Origin: a bacterium
GTDB taxonomy: Bacteria; Desulfobacterota; Binatia; HRBIN30; CADEER01
NCBI GenBank assembly: GCA_030430165.1
Contig: JAUIGL010000053.1
Location: forward strand, 1 to 45,909
Direction: 5' to 3'
DNA: 45,909 nucleotides
Positions 34,013-42,597 of this stretch are shown one piece after another. Numbering within the stretch: position 1 is the stretch's first letter; each line of letters begins with the position of its first letter. The notes below the pieces were generated by a model, which saw nothing but the letters and a program-made list of their open reading frames with translations, did no database searches and had not been told where the DNA came from. The position numbers and the translations under genes were made by a program.

Positions 34013-34318
34013 CCGACCGCAGCTGCTGCCCCAGCCACGACAGTTCGCGGCACGGAGTACCGCATGGCAACCGCCACCAACCGCTGGCCCGACCAACCGA
34101 GGCAAAGCCCGGTAGCCGCCTGAGTTTGACCGACAAAATTTGTCCTTCGACGCCCAGCTTTGCAGCACTCGGGCGCTTGAACCTCCCCTACAGCACCAAC
34201 CTGCGACCCAGGCATGGCGTTTGCTGTTCTCGCAGACCGCGCACGCGCCGGAGCAGATGAGCTGCGGCGTCGCGATCCAAACTGCGCGCTCAATCGGAAC
34301 GACGAGAAAGGGAACCCG
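34013..34318. other. 306-base leader/intergenic region with a small AT palindrome
   Basis: No gene with coding signature. It holds GACAAA-A-TTTGTC at 34132-34144, an AT-rich dyad that could be an operator for the following secreted-protein gene. Around 34080-34120 are GCAAAGCC and GGTAGCC strings that recall riboswitch fragments, without the full set of conserved elements. The region is probably the upstream control region of the gene at 34319. Confidence 0.4.
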
Positions 34319-36367
34319 ATGCCCGTCCAGACCTGCCACCAGCGGCGAGTCCGCACCCAGCCGCAAACCTCCAAATCCCGGTGCGAACGACAAAATCAAC
34401 GCCAGCGTAGGTGGCCCAGGGCGACTCTCGCTGCAGCCGTCGGCTTGCTCGCCGGGCTCTGCCTCGGCCCCGATTCGGCACTGGCGACCCATTTTCGCTA
34501 TGCCCACACCACCTGGACGACGGACGCAGGCGACTCCAACACGATCCACTACACGGTCAACGCCGCCTTCCGCCGCAACGGATACACGGGGACGCATGCC
34601 GACGGTTACCCCCAGACCGGCGACGTCGTGTCGGAGACCATCGGCGACACCGACTTCGACTTCGGCGACGGCTCCTCGACCGGAACCTTGAGCTTCACCG
34701 TAACCTCGTTCGATGCGACTCAGAACTTCTGGGTGGGCGTTGCCAACGTCTCGCATACCTACGCGGCCGCAGGGTCGGTCGAGGCGGCTATCGACAGCGG
34801 CAACCGGACCCTCGAGTGCGCCAGTCCCGACGCGCACGTCAACAACCCGGATCACACCTACCGTATCGAAACCGCGGTCGACGTCGGCAGCAACAACAGC
34901 TCGCCCGTCAGCAGCCTTCCGCCGGTGGTCAAGTGCATCCAGGGGGGGATCTGCAGCTTTCAGATCCCGACCTCCGACAACGAGCTCGACCCGCTGACCT
35001 TTCGCTTGTCGACTCAGGCCGAGTCCGATCTCTCGACCCAACCCGGGACCGGCAACAACTGCACGGGTGGTCCAGCATCGGTTTCATCCAGTGGAGTCTA
35101 TACTTGGGACACGACCGGATGTGATCTCGCAGACGATGTCTGCAGCGGCACGCTCCGGACCCTCTACTCCACCCAGGTGATGATCGAGGAACCGTCGCCA
35201 CAGGCCCGTACCGCACTCGACTTCTTCATCGAGCTGGTCGAATGCCCGGCCGGCAACACTGCCCCGTCGTTCGGTGCGACGGCATGCGGGTCGACGATTC
35301 CCGTGAACCCGGACAGCAACGTCGCATTCTCGGTCGACGCCACCGACAGCGACGCGGGCGACTCGGTCTTGCTCAACGCGAGCGTTCCGGTCGGCGCTAC
35401 GACCACCCCAATGTTACCTACGCAGGGCAACCCGGCGAGCACGGACTTCAGCTGGACGCCGTCGAGCGCCGACGTCGGGCAACACGTGGTCACCTTTACC
35501 GCCGACGACAACTGCGGCGTTCAGACCCTGTGCTCGATCACCATCGACGTCAGCGACGAGATTTGCGACAACATCATCGACGACGACGGAGATCTGCTGG
35601 CCGATTGCGACGACCCGGACTGCTCCGGCCACGAGGATTGCGTGGCGACTCCGACCGCAACCGCCACGGCAACTGCGACCGACACGGCGACGCCGGAACC
35701 GACCGCAACTGCAACCGCGACCGCAACCGCCACGGCGACCGATTCCGCAACTCCAGAGCCGACCGCCACCGCGACTGCGACTGATACACCGGTCGCCACC
35801 TCGACCGATACACCTGTGCCCGAAACCTCGACGCCCACTCCGACCCTGGGCCCCGGTGGCAGCGCGTTGATTCTGCGTCGCATCAAGCTCAAGGCCAACA
35901 TCTCGCGCTCCGAGAAACCAAACGGGCGGGTCATCCTCAAGGGTGTGCTCGACGTCAACAAGCCACTCCAGGACTTCGCCGCGGACGTCGCTAGCTCGGG
36001 CATCAACGTACTGGTCACCGGCGCTAGCGGAGTCAACGAGTCGTTTGGCTGGCCGGGAGGTGAATGCGTCGCCAAGGAGCCGCGGCCGGGCCGGCTGAGC
36101 CTGCGCTGCAACTCGGATGACCGCCAGAGCAAGGCGATCTTCCGGCCGGTCTCGGGCGTAATCGCTCCAAACGTCTTTCAGGTGACGATCGTCGCTCGCC
36201 GACGCGCTTTCGAGCCCCCGCTGACCAGCGGCCCGACTACGGTGATTCTGGAAACCGTCGGGCTCGACCCGGTCGACGCGATCGGCGAAACGGGGACCTG
36301 CAAGCTGCGCGGCAGCAAATCGCATGTCGTCGTCTGCAAAGAGAAAGGCATCTTCATCAATCCATGA
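34319..36367 (+). CDS. Large secreted protein with PKD-like domain and Thr/Ala/Pro linker
   Basis: 682 residues from ATG 34319 (AAAGGGA upstream). The N-terminus is unusually long and basic (about 34 residues) before a hydrophobic core (35-50) and a likely cleavage at ALA|THF near 56. The mature part contains a PKD-like segment (FDFGDGSS..VSHTYAAAGSV), an Ig/cadherin-like segment (AFSVDATDSDAGDSV..ADVGQHVVTFTADD) and an acidic Ca-binding-like motif (CDNIIDDDGDLLADCDDPDC). A 72-residue low-complexity linker (about 443-514) of PTATATAT units follows, then a C-terminal globular domain of about 165 residues. Many paired cysteines fit an extracytoplasmic protein. Function is unknown. It follows the type I secretion operon but has its own Sec signal. 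Confidence 0.75.
   Translation: MPVQTCHQRRVRTQPQTSKSRCERQNQRQRRWPRATLAAAVGLLAGLCLGPDSALATHFRYAHTTWTTDAGDSNTIHYTVNAAFRRNGYTGTHADGYPQTGDVVSETIGDTDFDFGDGSSTGTLSFTVTSFDATQNFWVGVANVSHTYAAAGSVEAAIDSGNRTLECASPDAHVNNPDHTYRIETAVDVGSNNSSPVSSLPPVVKCIQGGICSFQIPTSDNELDPLTFRLSTQAESDLSTQPGTGNNCTGGPASVSSSGVYTWDTTGCDLADDVCSGTLRTLYSTQVMIEEPSPQARTALDFFIELVECPAGNTAPSFGATACGSTIPVNPDSNVAFSVDATDSDAGDSVLLNASVPVGATTTPMLPTQGNPASTDFSWTPSSADVGQHVVTFTADDNCGVQTLCSITIDVSDEICDNIIDDDGDLLADCDDPDCSGHEDCVATPTATATATATDTATPEPTATATATATATATDSATPEPTATATATDTPVATSTDTPVPETSTPTPTLGPGGSALILRRIKLKANISRSEKPNGRVILKGVLDVNKPLQDFAADVASSGINVLVTGASGVNESFGWPGGECVAKEPRPGRLSLRCNSDDRQSKAIFRPVSGVIAPNVFQVTIVARRRAFEPPLTSGPTTVILETVGLDPVDAIGETGTCKLRGSKSHVVVCKEKGIFINP
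35646..35860 (+). repeat. Low-complexity Thr/Ala/Pro coding repeat
   Basis: In-frame run of imperfect copies of short codon units for Ala-Thr and Thr-Pro, with the block ATPEPTATATA seen twice. It encodes the flexible linker between the N-terminal domains and the C-terminal domain of the secreted protein. Slippage could change its length between strains. Confidence 0.8.
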
Positions 36368-36372
36368 CCCGT

Positions 36373-36413
36373 CTCGAGTTGCGGGGCTGCCCTGAGGCGC
36401 CCCGCAACTCGAG
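36373..36413. terminator. Strong bidirectional terminator-like hairpin
   Basis: A perfect 15-base stem, CTCGAGTTGCGGGGC (36373-36387) with its exact complement at 36399-36413, and an 11-base loop. It sits 5 bases after the secreted-protein stop and 22 bases before the stop of the convergent gene. There is no T-run, as is common in high-GC genomes. It could serve both strands. Confidence 0.75.
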
Positions 36414-36435
36414 GACGAATCACTCGCAGCTCTCG

Positions 36436-37017
36436 TCAGGCGCCGGCGCGCAGAGCCTCGATCAACTCGTCCTTGTTCATCGCCGACCGGCCACCGATCT
36501 CTCGTTCACAGGCGAGCGAGTACAACTCGGCACGAGTTCGTTCCTCGTACGGTCTGGTATCGCGGGGCTCGACCACCGACTCGGCCGCGGCTTCGACTGC
36601 GGACGCAGATGCCCGCGCGGCTCGCGACACGCTGGTCTTCGCGGCGCGGGCCCGGCTCCGCGCCGAGCGCACGCGGCTACGTGCTTGCTCGACCGTCTTC
36701 CGCCCGAGCACACGGTCGAGAGCTCGGCGGCCCTCCACCTCGCTGGAGCGAAAACCCCGCGCGACGCGATCGGGCAAGGCTCGCAAGGTTCGCGCCGCTT
36801 CTCTGGGGGCGGCTACCGTGTTCTCCGCCGCGCGACGCGGCAGCTCCGCCACCGTCCGAGCCGCCGCTCCAGCCCGCTGCGCACCCGCAACGATTGAGCC
36901 GAGCACGGCGTAGGGCGCCGCCGTAAGGATCTCGCTTGCACGATCGGCAACGCTGCTCGCGGTCTCGGATATCCGCTGTTCGGCTGTTTGCATCTCATCA
37001 GAAATGATTTCTGTCAT
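36436..37017 (-). CDS. Ala/Arg-rich coiled-coil protein with Rho-N/SAP-like C-terminal domain
   Basis: 193 residues from ATG 37017, preceded by AAGGAGGT. Residues 1-150 are Ala-, Arg- and Glu-rich and helical, with no signal peptide; the composition and spaced heptads resemble histone-like or phasin-like proteins. The C-terminus, PYEERTRAELYSLA..EIGGRSAMNKDELIEALR (about 153-190), is a Rho termination factor N-terminal/SAP-like fold known to bind nucleic acid. A role in nucleoid organisation, stress or granule association is inference. Single gene, convergent with the secreted-protein gene and divergent from the ATP-grasp relic. Confidence 0.75.
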   Translation of the reverse strand: MTEIISDEMQTAEQRISETASSVADRASEILTAAPYAVLGSIVAGAQRAGAAARTVAELPRRAAENTVAAPREAARTLRALPDRVARGFRSSEVEGRRALDRVLGRKTVEQARSRVRSARSRARAAKTSVSRAARASASAVEAAAESVVEPRDTRPYEERTRAELYSLACEREIGGRSAMNKDELIEALRAGA

Positions 37018-37192
37018 CGTAGTACCTCCTTCTCGACGAAGAACCAGGCATGCTGGAGAAACGCGCCGATCTCTCGGCGACATCTCCGCGAGCAAGCCGG
37101 CTCGGGTTTTGCGCTCATGGATCCGCAAGGGCTGTGCCGATCAGAACACGCTTGACGCGTCGCGGCATTCCGGCTCTGAGAGATGCGATTGT

Positions 37193-38047
37193 ATGCACCT
37201 TGAACAACTTACAAACTGCGAGGGCCCTACAAAGCGGCGAAAATCCACCTACGGTGGCGCCACCCGGGACGAGCTTCGAGCACGGTTCGTGTCGATTGCG
37301 GAAAGAACCGGCGAGTACCCAACCATTCAACGGCTCGTGCCGGGTGCCACAGACATGTCGATCGGCGTTACCATGGTTGTCGACGGCGATGGCAGATCCA
37401 TCGTGACCTACTGCGCGCGCCGACTCCGCCTGCAAACCTACTCCAAGGTCGACGACTTCCGACACCCCTACGACCTCGGCGGCAATGTCTTCTGCGAAAC
37501 CGTGCACGACCCCGAGGCAATTGCCCACGCCCAGCGCCTGGTCCGCCGCCTCGGTTGGGTGGGACTGATCACAATCGAGATGAGACGCGATGCGACCGGC
37601 GGATCGCTCACGTTCGTCAAGGTCGATCCGCGTCCGGTGCGCAGCACTTCTCTCTCGACCGCGCTGGGCATGGACGTCCCGAACGCAGTCTACGAAGTCG
37701 CCAGCGGCGCAAGTGCACTGCCCGAGCTCGACGAGTACCCGGCGGGTGTTTGCTGGATCTGGTTGGATAGCTTTCTCGGATCGCTGTGGCGCAATCGCAG
37801 CAACGCTTCCGTCCGCAAAGAGCTCGCCGGAATGTTGCGTCGATGGCAACACATCCATGCCTTCGCGTTTTGGGATTGGCGAGATCCGCTACCGTTTCTG
37901 ACGCAGTTGCTCATGCGACTGACCCTCGCTCGCAGCTGGGTGCAGCCAAAACGGTTCACCGAGATCATCGGGATGCGCATCGGATCGCCCAAGGATGCGC
38001 TCGAACAACCACGACAAGCGGAGGGCACACCTCGAGCAAACGGCTGA
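37193..38047 (+). pseudogene. N-terminally truncated ATP-grasp domain protein
   Basis: 284 residues from ATG 37193; frames before that are poor. The visible part begins inside the ATP-grasp fold: LRARFVSIAERTGEYPTIQRLVPG (end of the B domain), SIGVTMVVDGDGRSIVTYCARRL and then LGWVGLITIEMRRD with a metal-binding Glu. The last motif, FVKVDPRPVRST, replaces the usual E-x-NPR with K-x-DPR, so a Mg ligand is lost. The N-terminal pre-ATP-grasp domain and the nucleotide-binding Lys strand are missing, while intact members (COG3919-like) have about 150 more residues. After the fold come about 80 residues with an amphipathic membrane-like segment (FLTQLLMRLTLARSW). It is most likely a decayed or repurposed gene; expression cannot be judged. 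Confidence 0.5.
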
Positions 38048-38108
38048 ACGGCCGTCGCCTCTAGCCCGCCGGCCGTGCAATCCTTGCAACGCACTTGCAC
38101 AAATTGCA
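38048..38108. promoter_or_regulatory. Hairpin followed by a TTGCA/TGCAA repeat cluster upstream of the Pmp3 gene
   Basis: ACGGCCG (38048-38054) pairs with CGGCCGT (38070-38076) across 15 bases and may end the upstream gene. Then TGCAA-TCC-TTGCA (38076-38088) and TTGCACAAATTGCA (38095-38108) follow, four copies of the pentamer in alternating orientation. GCACTTGCA and TGCAGTGC around the second copy extend the dyad with one bulge. The cluster is about 140 bases ahead of the Pmp3 ATG. Confidence 0.4.
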
Positions 38109-38250
38109 GTGCCCGCCGCCCGCTCGGTGTGACCGATCGGTGCGGCGGCCCCGAAAAACGCAGATCTAGACCAGCAACCGATTCCAGATCCGATCGCCGA
38201 AGCACCTGGCACAGGGCTTGCGTCTCTACTCACCTAGAAGGAGGCAAACC

Positions 38251-38433
38251 ATGGATCTCATTCGGATCATACTCTCGATCATCCTGCCGCCAGTCGGCGT
38301 ATTTCTGCAGGTCGGACTTTCGCGGCAGTTCTGGATCAACGTCGTCCTAACCCTTCTCGGGTACATTCCGGGGATCGTTCACGCAGTCTGGATCATCGCG
38401 CGAACGCCGGAGGGTCAGACGCTTCGCGCCTGA
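38251..38433 (+). CDS. Pmp3/YqaE (UPF0057) family small membrane protein
   Basis: 60 residues from ATG 38251, which follows AGAAGGAGG by a good spacing; the in-frame ATG at 38218 would add 11 residues that the family lacks. Two hydrophobic helices: IIRILSIILPPVGVFLQVG-type segment (about 4-23) and FWINVVLTLLGYIPGIVHAVWII (about 27-48), joined by the loop LSRQ. PPVGVFLQVG and LTLLGYIPGIVHA are the family signature. Members affect membrane potential and salt or cold tolerance in yeast and plants; the bacterial role is not established. Single gene between the ATP-grasp relic and the TPR gene. Confidence 0.9.
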   Translation: MDLIRIILSIILPPVGVFLQVGLSRQFWINVVLTLLGYIPGIVHAVWIIARTPEGQTLRA

Positions 38434-38564
38434 CCGGATTACCGGCGGACCGTCGCCCCAATCGGCCGGCCGAGGACACGGACCGCACCGGCGCTCTCAG
38501 CGGATAGCCATGCCGGCCACCCCCCGACGACAAGCTGGGTGGTGGTGTCCGCAGCGTCGCGCTG

Positions 38565-40940
38565 TCAGCAGCCAGACTCGCTGAACAGCGCGCGCAACCT
38601 CCGCTGGATCTCCTCATCCTGCAGCGCCGGCATCGCCGTGCGCAGGGCGCGCAACCGCTTGCAGGTGTCGTCGATCTTTCCCATGGCGGCAGCCAAGCGC
38701 GCCTGTTCGTACTGGCCGCGGAACCATCCGACATCGCCCGGTTTGACGGCTTCGGTGTATCCGACCCAATAGCGCAGGGATCGCGGTAGATCGTCGCGCT
38801 GCTCGGCGATCCGAGCGAGCCCGCGCAGGGCCGGCAACGACTTCGGATTGATCGCCAGGACTCGCTCGTAGTCGGCCTGCGCGGCATCGAGGTCCCCCCC
38901 GCTTTCGCGCAGCTGCGCCCGTTCGATCTGCTGTCGCGGGTTGGGCGCCTCGCCTCCGGCCGCTTCACCAATCGCGTACAACTCCAGCGCAACCTGCGAC
39001 GCCGCCGCGCCGGCGTCGAACGACTCGCTCGTTCTGCCCTTCTTCGCGAAAGCGCGCGCCAGGCCGGTCACCGCATCGACCCGGCCCTCTTCCACCAATA
39101 TCGCGCGATTGGCTTCGACCTCGCGCGCCGCTTCCTCGTAATCGGCAAGCTCGAGCAGGGCGCGCAGTCGAATACGACTCGCCTGCGCCACCAACTGCGG
39201 TTCGTCGGGGTAGCGCTCGGCGAAACCACGCAACAGTCCCGCCGTGGCGGCGAGGTCGGCATCAGGGGGTAGCGACTTCCACACCGCTCGCAGCAGGTCG
39301 ACCTTGGCGGCGAGCCCGTTGAGCGCAACCTCGGGATCCGTCTTCGCCAGGGCCGCGGCCTGGCGATCAAACTCCGCGAAATCGGCTGCGATCGCAGCGT
39401 CGATCGCAGCGCGCGGCGCCGGATCCGATTCCGCCCGCAAAAGCTCGAAGCGACTCTGCAGCGTGCCGAAGCGGGCGCGCAGCTGGTACTCGGCATCGCC
39501 GGAGACCGCCGAGTAGGCTTCGATCGCGCCGCTGAAGTCGCCGGTCGCCTGCAGGTATTCGCCAAGGCGATACGCCGCCTCGTCGCGCTTTGCCGGGTCC
39601 GCGTCACCGCTGAGGAAGGCGCGTATGCTGGCGACGTACTTCGCCGCAGTATCGGCAGTAGGATCTTGCGTCGCCATCAGCGCTTCCATCGTCTTGAATC
39701 GGAAGTAGCGCGCATCCGGCGCCCACGGCCGAGGATCCTCCCCCGCTAGAGCGAGCTCGAAGGCGGCGCGCGCTTCCAAGTACTGTTTCGCGCGGAAGCG
39801 GCAGACCCCTACCCAGTAGCTCACTTCGGCTCGCCGCGCGGCGGGGACCGACTCCGACTCGGCGAGGATCGCATCGAGCAGCGGCGCCGCGCCGGCGCAG
39901 TCTTCCTTCTTGAGAAAGAGCTGGGCCAGCTGCCACCGCGCCTCGGGCGTATCGGCTTCACCCGTCCAATCCGCGGGATCGTCGATCTGCGACAGCAGGA
40001 GTCCGTCGACCTTCGCGCGCCAGCCAGTTCCGGCGCGGCGCAAACGCGACGCCACGGCGCTCACCTGCTGGCGCAGAGCTACCGCCTCCCGCTCGGATGC
40101 GCCAGCCTCCAGCTCGAGTAGGGCCTGCAGCTGGTAGAACCGAACCAGGTCTTTCTCTCCCGCCAGGACCTCGTCGCTCGCCAGCAGCTCCTGCGAGGAC
40201 GAGACCACCCGCCGGTAGTCGCGAGCCCGCCATCGCGAATCGAGCAGCGCCAGGCGCGCCTTGGCCTTGCGATCGGCGGACGCGTTGCTCTCGATCACCG
40301 CGCGAAAGTCGCGCTCGGCCCATTCGCGGTTGCCGCGCTCGAGTGAGCAGAGCCCGCGTCCGAGTTGGCTCTCCAAGACCAGCTCCGATTCGTGCTCACC
40401 GACGGTGAACTGAGAGAAACCGCTTTCGCAGGCGCGCAACAGTCGCTCGCGCTGGTCTCCGTCGCTGACCCGAGATCCGTAGTAGTTGAGCCAATTGAGA
40501 TAGTAGAGCGCGTTGGCTGCGATCGCCTGCGCGGCTTGAAACGCAGCGGTCTCGTAGAGCGCCTCGAGGTCGCCGTCTTCGTCCATGATGGCGCGCGACA
40601 GGTTCTCGAGCTCGCGACTCCGATCGCGATAGATCGCATCGAGCGGAGAGTGGACCGCATCGAAAGCTCGGCGCAGCTCGACACGCCGCCGCTCTACTTG
40701 GCCACTCGCCTGGATTCGGTCGCTTTCGTCGATGTAGGCGAGCACCAGCTCGCCGAGGCGATCGACCATGCGGCGCTCGGCATCGGCCTGTCCGCGGCCC
40801 TTGCGCGCCTCGGCGGCGAGGCGCTCGCCGTTCGAACGGATCGCCGAAAGCGACATCGCCGAAGCCGGCGTTGCCGTCAGCAGGACCGCCAGCCACAGCA
40901 ACACCGCCCGCACAATGATCCCCAGAACGCCGCGCTTCAC
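38565..40940 (-). CDS. Large exported TPR-repeat protein
   Basis: 791 residues from a GTG at 40940. Signal peptide about 1-28 (VLLWLAVLLTATPASA). The rest is helical, with many tetratricopeptide-like units, for example ARWQLAQLFLKKEDCAGAAPLLDAILAE, AAYRLGEYLQATGDFSGAIEAYSAV and the C-terminal AALRGLARIAEQRDDLPRSLRYW-type repeats. No enzymatic motif. It lies 39 bases downstream of the VWA-domain gene on the same strand and is the last gene of the ExbB/ExbD/VWA/TPR unit. A periplasmic scaffold that touches the TonB-like protein is the simplest reading (inference). Confidence 0.85.
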   Translation of the reverse strand: MKRGVLGIIVRAVLLWLAVLLTATPASAMSLSAIRSNGERLAAEARKGRGQADAERRMVDRLGELVLAYIDESDRIQASGQVERRRVELRRAFDAVHSPLDAIYRDRSRELENLSRAIMDEDGDLEALYETAAFQAAQAIAANALYYLNWLNYYGSRVSDGDQRERLLRACESGFSQFTVGEHESELVLESQLGRGLCSLERGNREWAERDFRAVIESNASADRKAKARLALLDSRWRARDYRRVVSSSQELLASDEVLAGEKDLVRFYQLQALLELEAGASEREAVALRQQVSAVASRLRRAGTGWRAKVDGLLLSQIDDPADWTGEADTPEARWQLAQLFLKKEDCAGAAPLLDAILAESESVPAARRAEVSYWVGVCRFRAKQYLEARAAFELALAGEDPRPWAPDARYFRFKTMEALMATQDPTADTAAKYVASIRAFLSGDADPAKRDEAAYRLGEYLQATGDFSGAIEAYSAVSGDAEYQLRARFGTLQSRFELLRAESDPAPRAAIDAAIAADFAEFDRQAAALAKTDPEVALNGLAAKVDLLRAVWKSLPPDADLAATAGLLRGFAERYPDEPQLVAQASRIRLRALLELADYEEAAREVEANRAILVEEGRVDAVTGLARAFAKKGRTSESFDAGAAASQVALELYAIGEAAGGEAPNPRQQIERAQLRESGGDLDAAQADYERVLAINPKSLPALRGLARIAEQRDDLPRSLRYWVGYTEAVKPGDVGWFRGQYEQARLAAAMGKIDDTCKRLRALRTAMPALQDEEIQRRLRALFSESGC

Positions 40941-40979
40941 TACTACCCCAATCCTCGATTCGACGACCGACGCGACGAC

Positions 40980-42137
40980 TCAGGAGAGCTCGTCGACGTA
41001 CTTGGCCATCTCGACCTTCCAGCGCGCGCCAAAGGTCAGAACGAGGACGTCACGAATGAGCTCCTTTTCGTCCTCCAGCTGAACCAGCTCGCCCGAGCCG
41101 TTCGCGGTCAGCTCACGGTAGGTCTTCTCCACCACCTGGTAGTGCTCCGGCTTGGGAGACGGCTCGAACGGCTTGTCTCCGTACAGCGACTCCCACATCC
41201 ATTTACTGAACCGCAGGTGAAGTCCGTCGGTGACGTCGATCGCGCTGATGTTGCCTCCGCTGTCTGCAAACGCCGCAACGGTCGACATCAGCTCGTTCAC
41301 CTCGCCCGGATGGGGTGGCGATCCGCCGATGAGGATCATGATCTTCTTCGACTTGTCGCGCCACGACAGGTCCTCGATCGCGGTCTCGATCGCCTCGAGC
41401 ACGGCCTCTTCCCAATCGCCGCCGCCCGCGGCCGACAATTGCGACAGGAATCCCAGGAGCTTGTCGGTGCGAAAACTGAGATCGGTCCACCGGGTGACAT
41501 AGTCGTCGCCCTCGTCGCGATAGGCGACGATTCCGACCCGGCTGGTCGGCACCATCCGCTGGATCGACTCCACCAACGCGGCCGCCCGCTCCTTCACCTC
41601 GTCGAGAACGAACTGCATGCTTTCGGTGGTATCGATCACCAGAACCAGGTCGAGACCCACCTTGCGCAGGCCGCCGACGTAGTCGCCGAAGCTGCCGCCG
41701 AGACCGCCGATACCGCCCGAGCCGAACGATAGATTCGCCGCGGACAGCGCCGCGCCCCGTTTCGAGCGCCCCAGCCTCGGCCCGACGCCGCCGATCTTCG
41801 GCATCGCAGGTGCCCGCAGATTGCGGATGCGCGGGCCGCGTGTCCGCCCGACCGCGCGGCGCGGCGCCCGCGTGACGTCCAGCAGCCCCGCGTAATCTTC
41901 CAGTGACGGCGCGCCATCGAGGTCGCTGAGATCGGTCTCGACCACCTTCACTTCGACCTTCTCCGCCTGACGCACGACGGTCAGTGAGAGGGTCGCCAGG
42001 ACGACGAGAATGCCCGCGTGGACCAGGGTCGAAGCGGCGAAGAAGCCGGGGTTGCCAGGCGGCTTGCCGGACCAGGGATCGACGCGCGGCGGCTGCTCCG
42101 GCTCGGGGCGCTCCGGTGGGTCAGCCGATGCACTCAT
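40980..42137 (-). CDS. TonB-like anchored von Willebrand factor A domain protein
   Basis: 385 residues from ATG 42137; longer frames are shadows of the ExbD gene. A Pro/acidic N-terminus (1-30) precedes one membrane helix (about 31-56, FFAASTLVHAGILVVLATLSLTVV), followed by a periplasmic linker with Gly/Arg-rich low complexity (100-165). A VWA fold spans about 165-340: VLVIDTTESM gives a MIDAS of DxTxS type, VGIVAYRDEGDDYV is its second strand, and KKIMILIGGSPPHPGE follows. The C-terminal segment has no TonB-type Phe/Pro rod. The single N-terminal anchor next to ExbB/ExbD is what TonB and TolA have, so this protein may be energised by the pmf and carry force to a VWA ligand (inference). Confidence 0.85.
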   Translation of the reverse strand: MSASADPPERPEPEQPPRVDPWSGKPPGNPGFFAASTLVHAGILVVLATLSLTVVRQAEKVEVKVVETDLSDLDGAPSLEDYAGLLDVTRAPRRAVGRTRGPRIRNLRAPAMPKIGGVGPRLGRSKRGAALSAANLSFGSGGIGGLGGSFGDYVGGLRKVGLDLVLVIDTTESMQFVLDEVKERAAALVESIQRMVPTSRVGIVAYRDEGDDYVTRWTDLSFRTDKLLGFLSQLSAAGGGDWEEAVLEAIETAIEDLSWRDKSKKIMILIGGSPPHPGEVNELMSTVAAFADSGGNISAIDVTDGLHLRFSKWMWESLYGDKPFEPSPKPEHYQVVEKTYRELTANGSGELVQLEDEKELIRDVLVLTFGARWKVEMAKYVDELS

Positions 42138-42183
42138 GAGGGATGCGCCACCTCGCTTCCGGGCGGCAGCGACTGCGGGCGCC

Positions 42184-42597
42184 TCACCGCGATCGCTCGG
42201 CAGCGATGGCGATCTGGGTCGCCCCCGCCTTTTGCGCCAGCGACAATACCCGCACCGCCTCGCCGAACAGCACCTCGCGGTCGCCCTCGAGCACCACCGG
42301 CGCCTCCGGGTTGGCCGCCAGCAGCTCGGCCAGCGCTTGCTCGATGTCCTCGTAGGCGGTTCGCACGTTGTTGACGTAGATCTCCTGCGTCGGCGTGACG
42401 CTGACCGTAATCTCGCGCGACGCCGACGACGTCGCGTCGACCTCGGGTAGACTGATGTTGGCACCCGACTCGACCATCGCCGCGCTGCTCACCATGAAAA
42501 TGATCAGCAAGACGAGAAAGATGTCGGTGAGCGGCGTGATGTTGATCTCCGCCATGATCGACGGGCCGCTGCCTTTTTTTGGACCGCTAAGCGCCAT
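42184..42597 (-). CDS. exbD: ExbD/TolR-family biopolymer transport protein
   Basis: 137 residues from ATG 42597. Cytosolic start (SIMAEINITPLTDIFLVLLIIFM), with the membrane helix about 20-40 and the proton-path Asp25 in ITPLTDIFLVLLIIFM. The periplasmic domain (45-137) matches ExbD/TolR. It works with ExbB as the pmf-driven stator/rotor that activates a TonB- or TolA-like protein. Its start overlaps the end of the ExbB gene by 11 bases, and it is followed after 46 bases by the VWA/TonB-like gene. The symbol marks the family; TolR is equally possible. Confidence 0.9.
   Translation of the reverse strand: MALSGPKKGSGPSIMAEINITPLTDIFLVLLIIFMVSSAAMVESGANISLPEVDATSSASREITVSVTPTQEIYVNNVRTAYEDIEQALAELLAANPEAPVVLEGDREVLFGEAVRVLSLAQKAGATQIAIAAERSR

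Noticed and set aside
34060..34131. Possible SAM-I or c-di-GMP-I riboswitch (TGGCCCGA, GCAAAGCC, GGTAGCC strings)
   Set aside because: Fragments occur with wrong spacing. The conserved 5' parts (CACAGGGCAAACC or the SAM-I AGAGnGG region) are missing.
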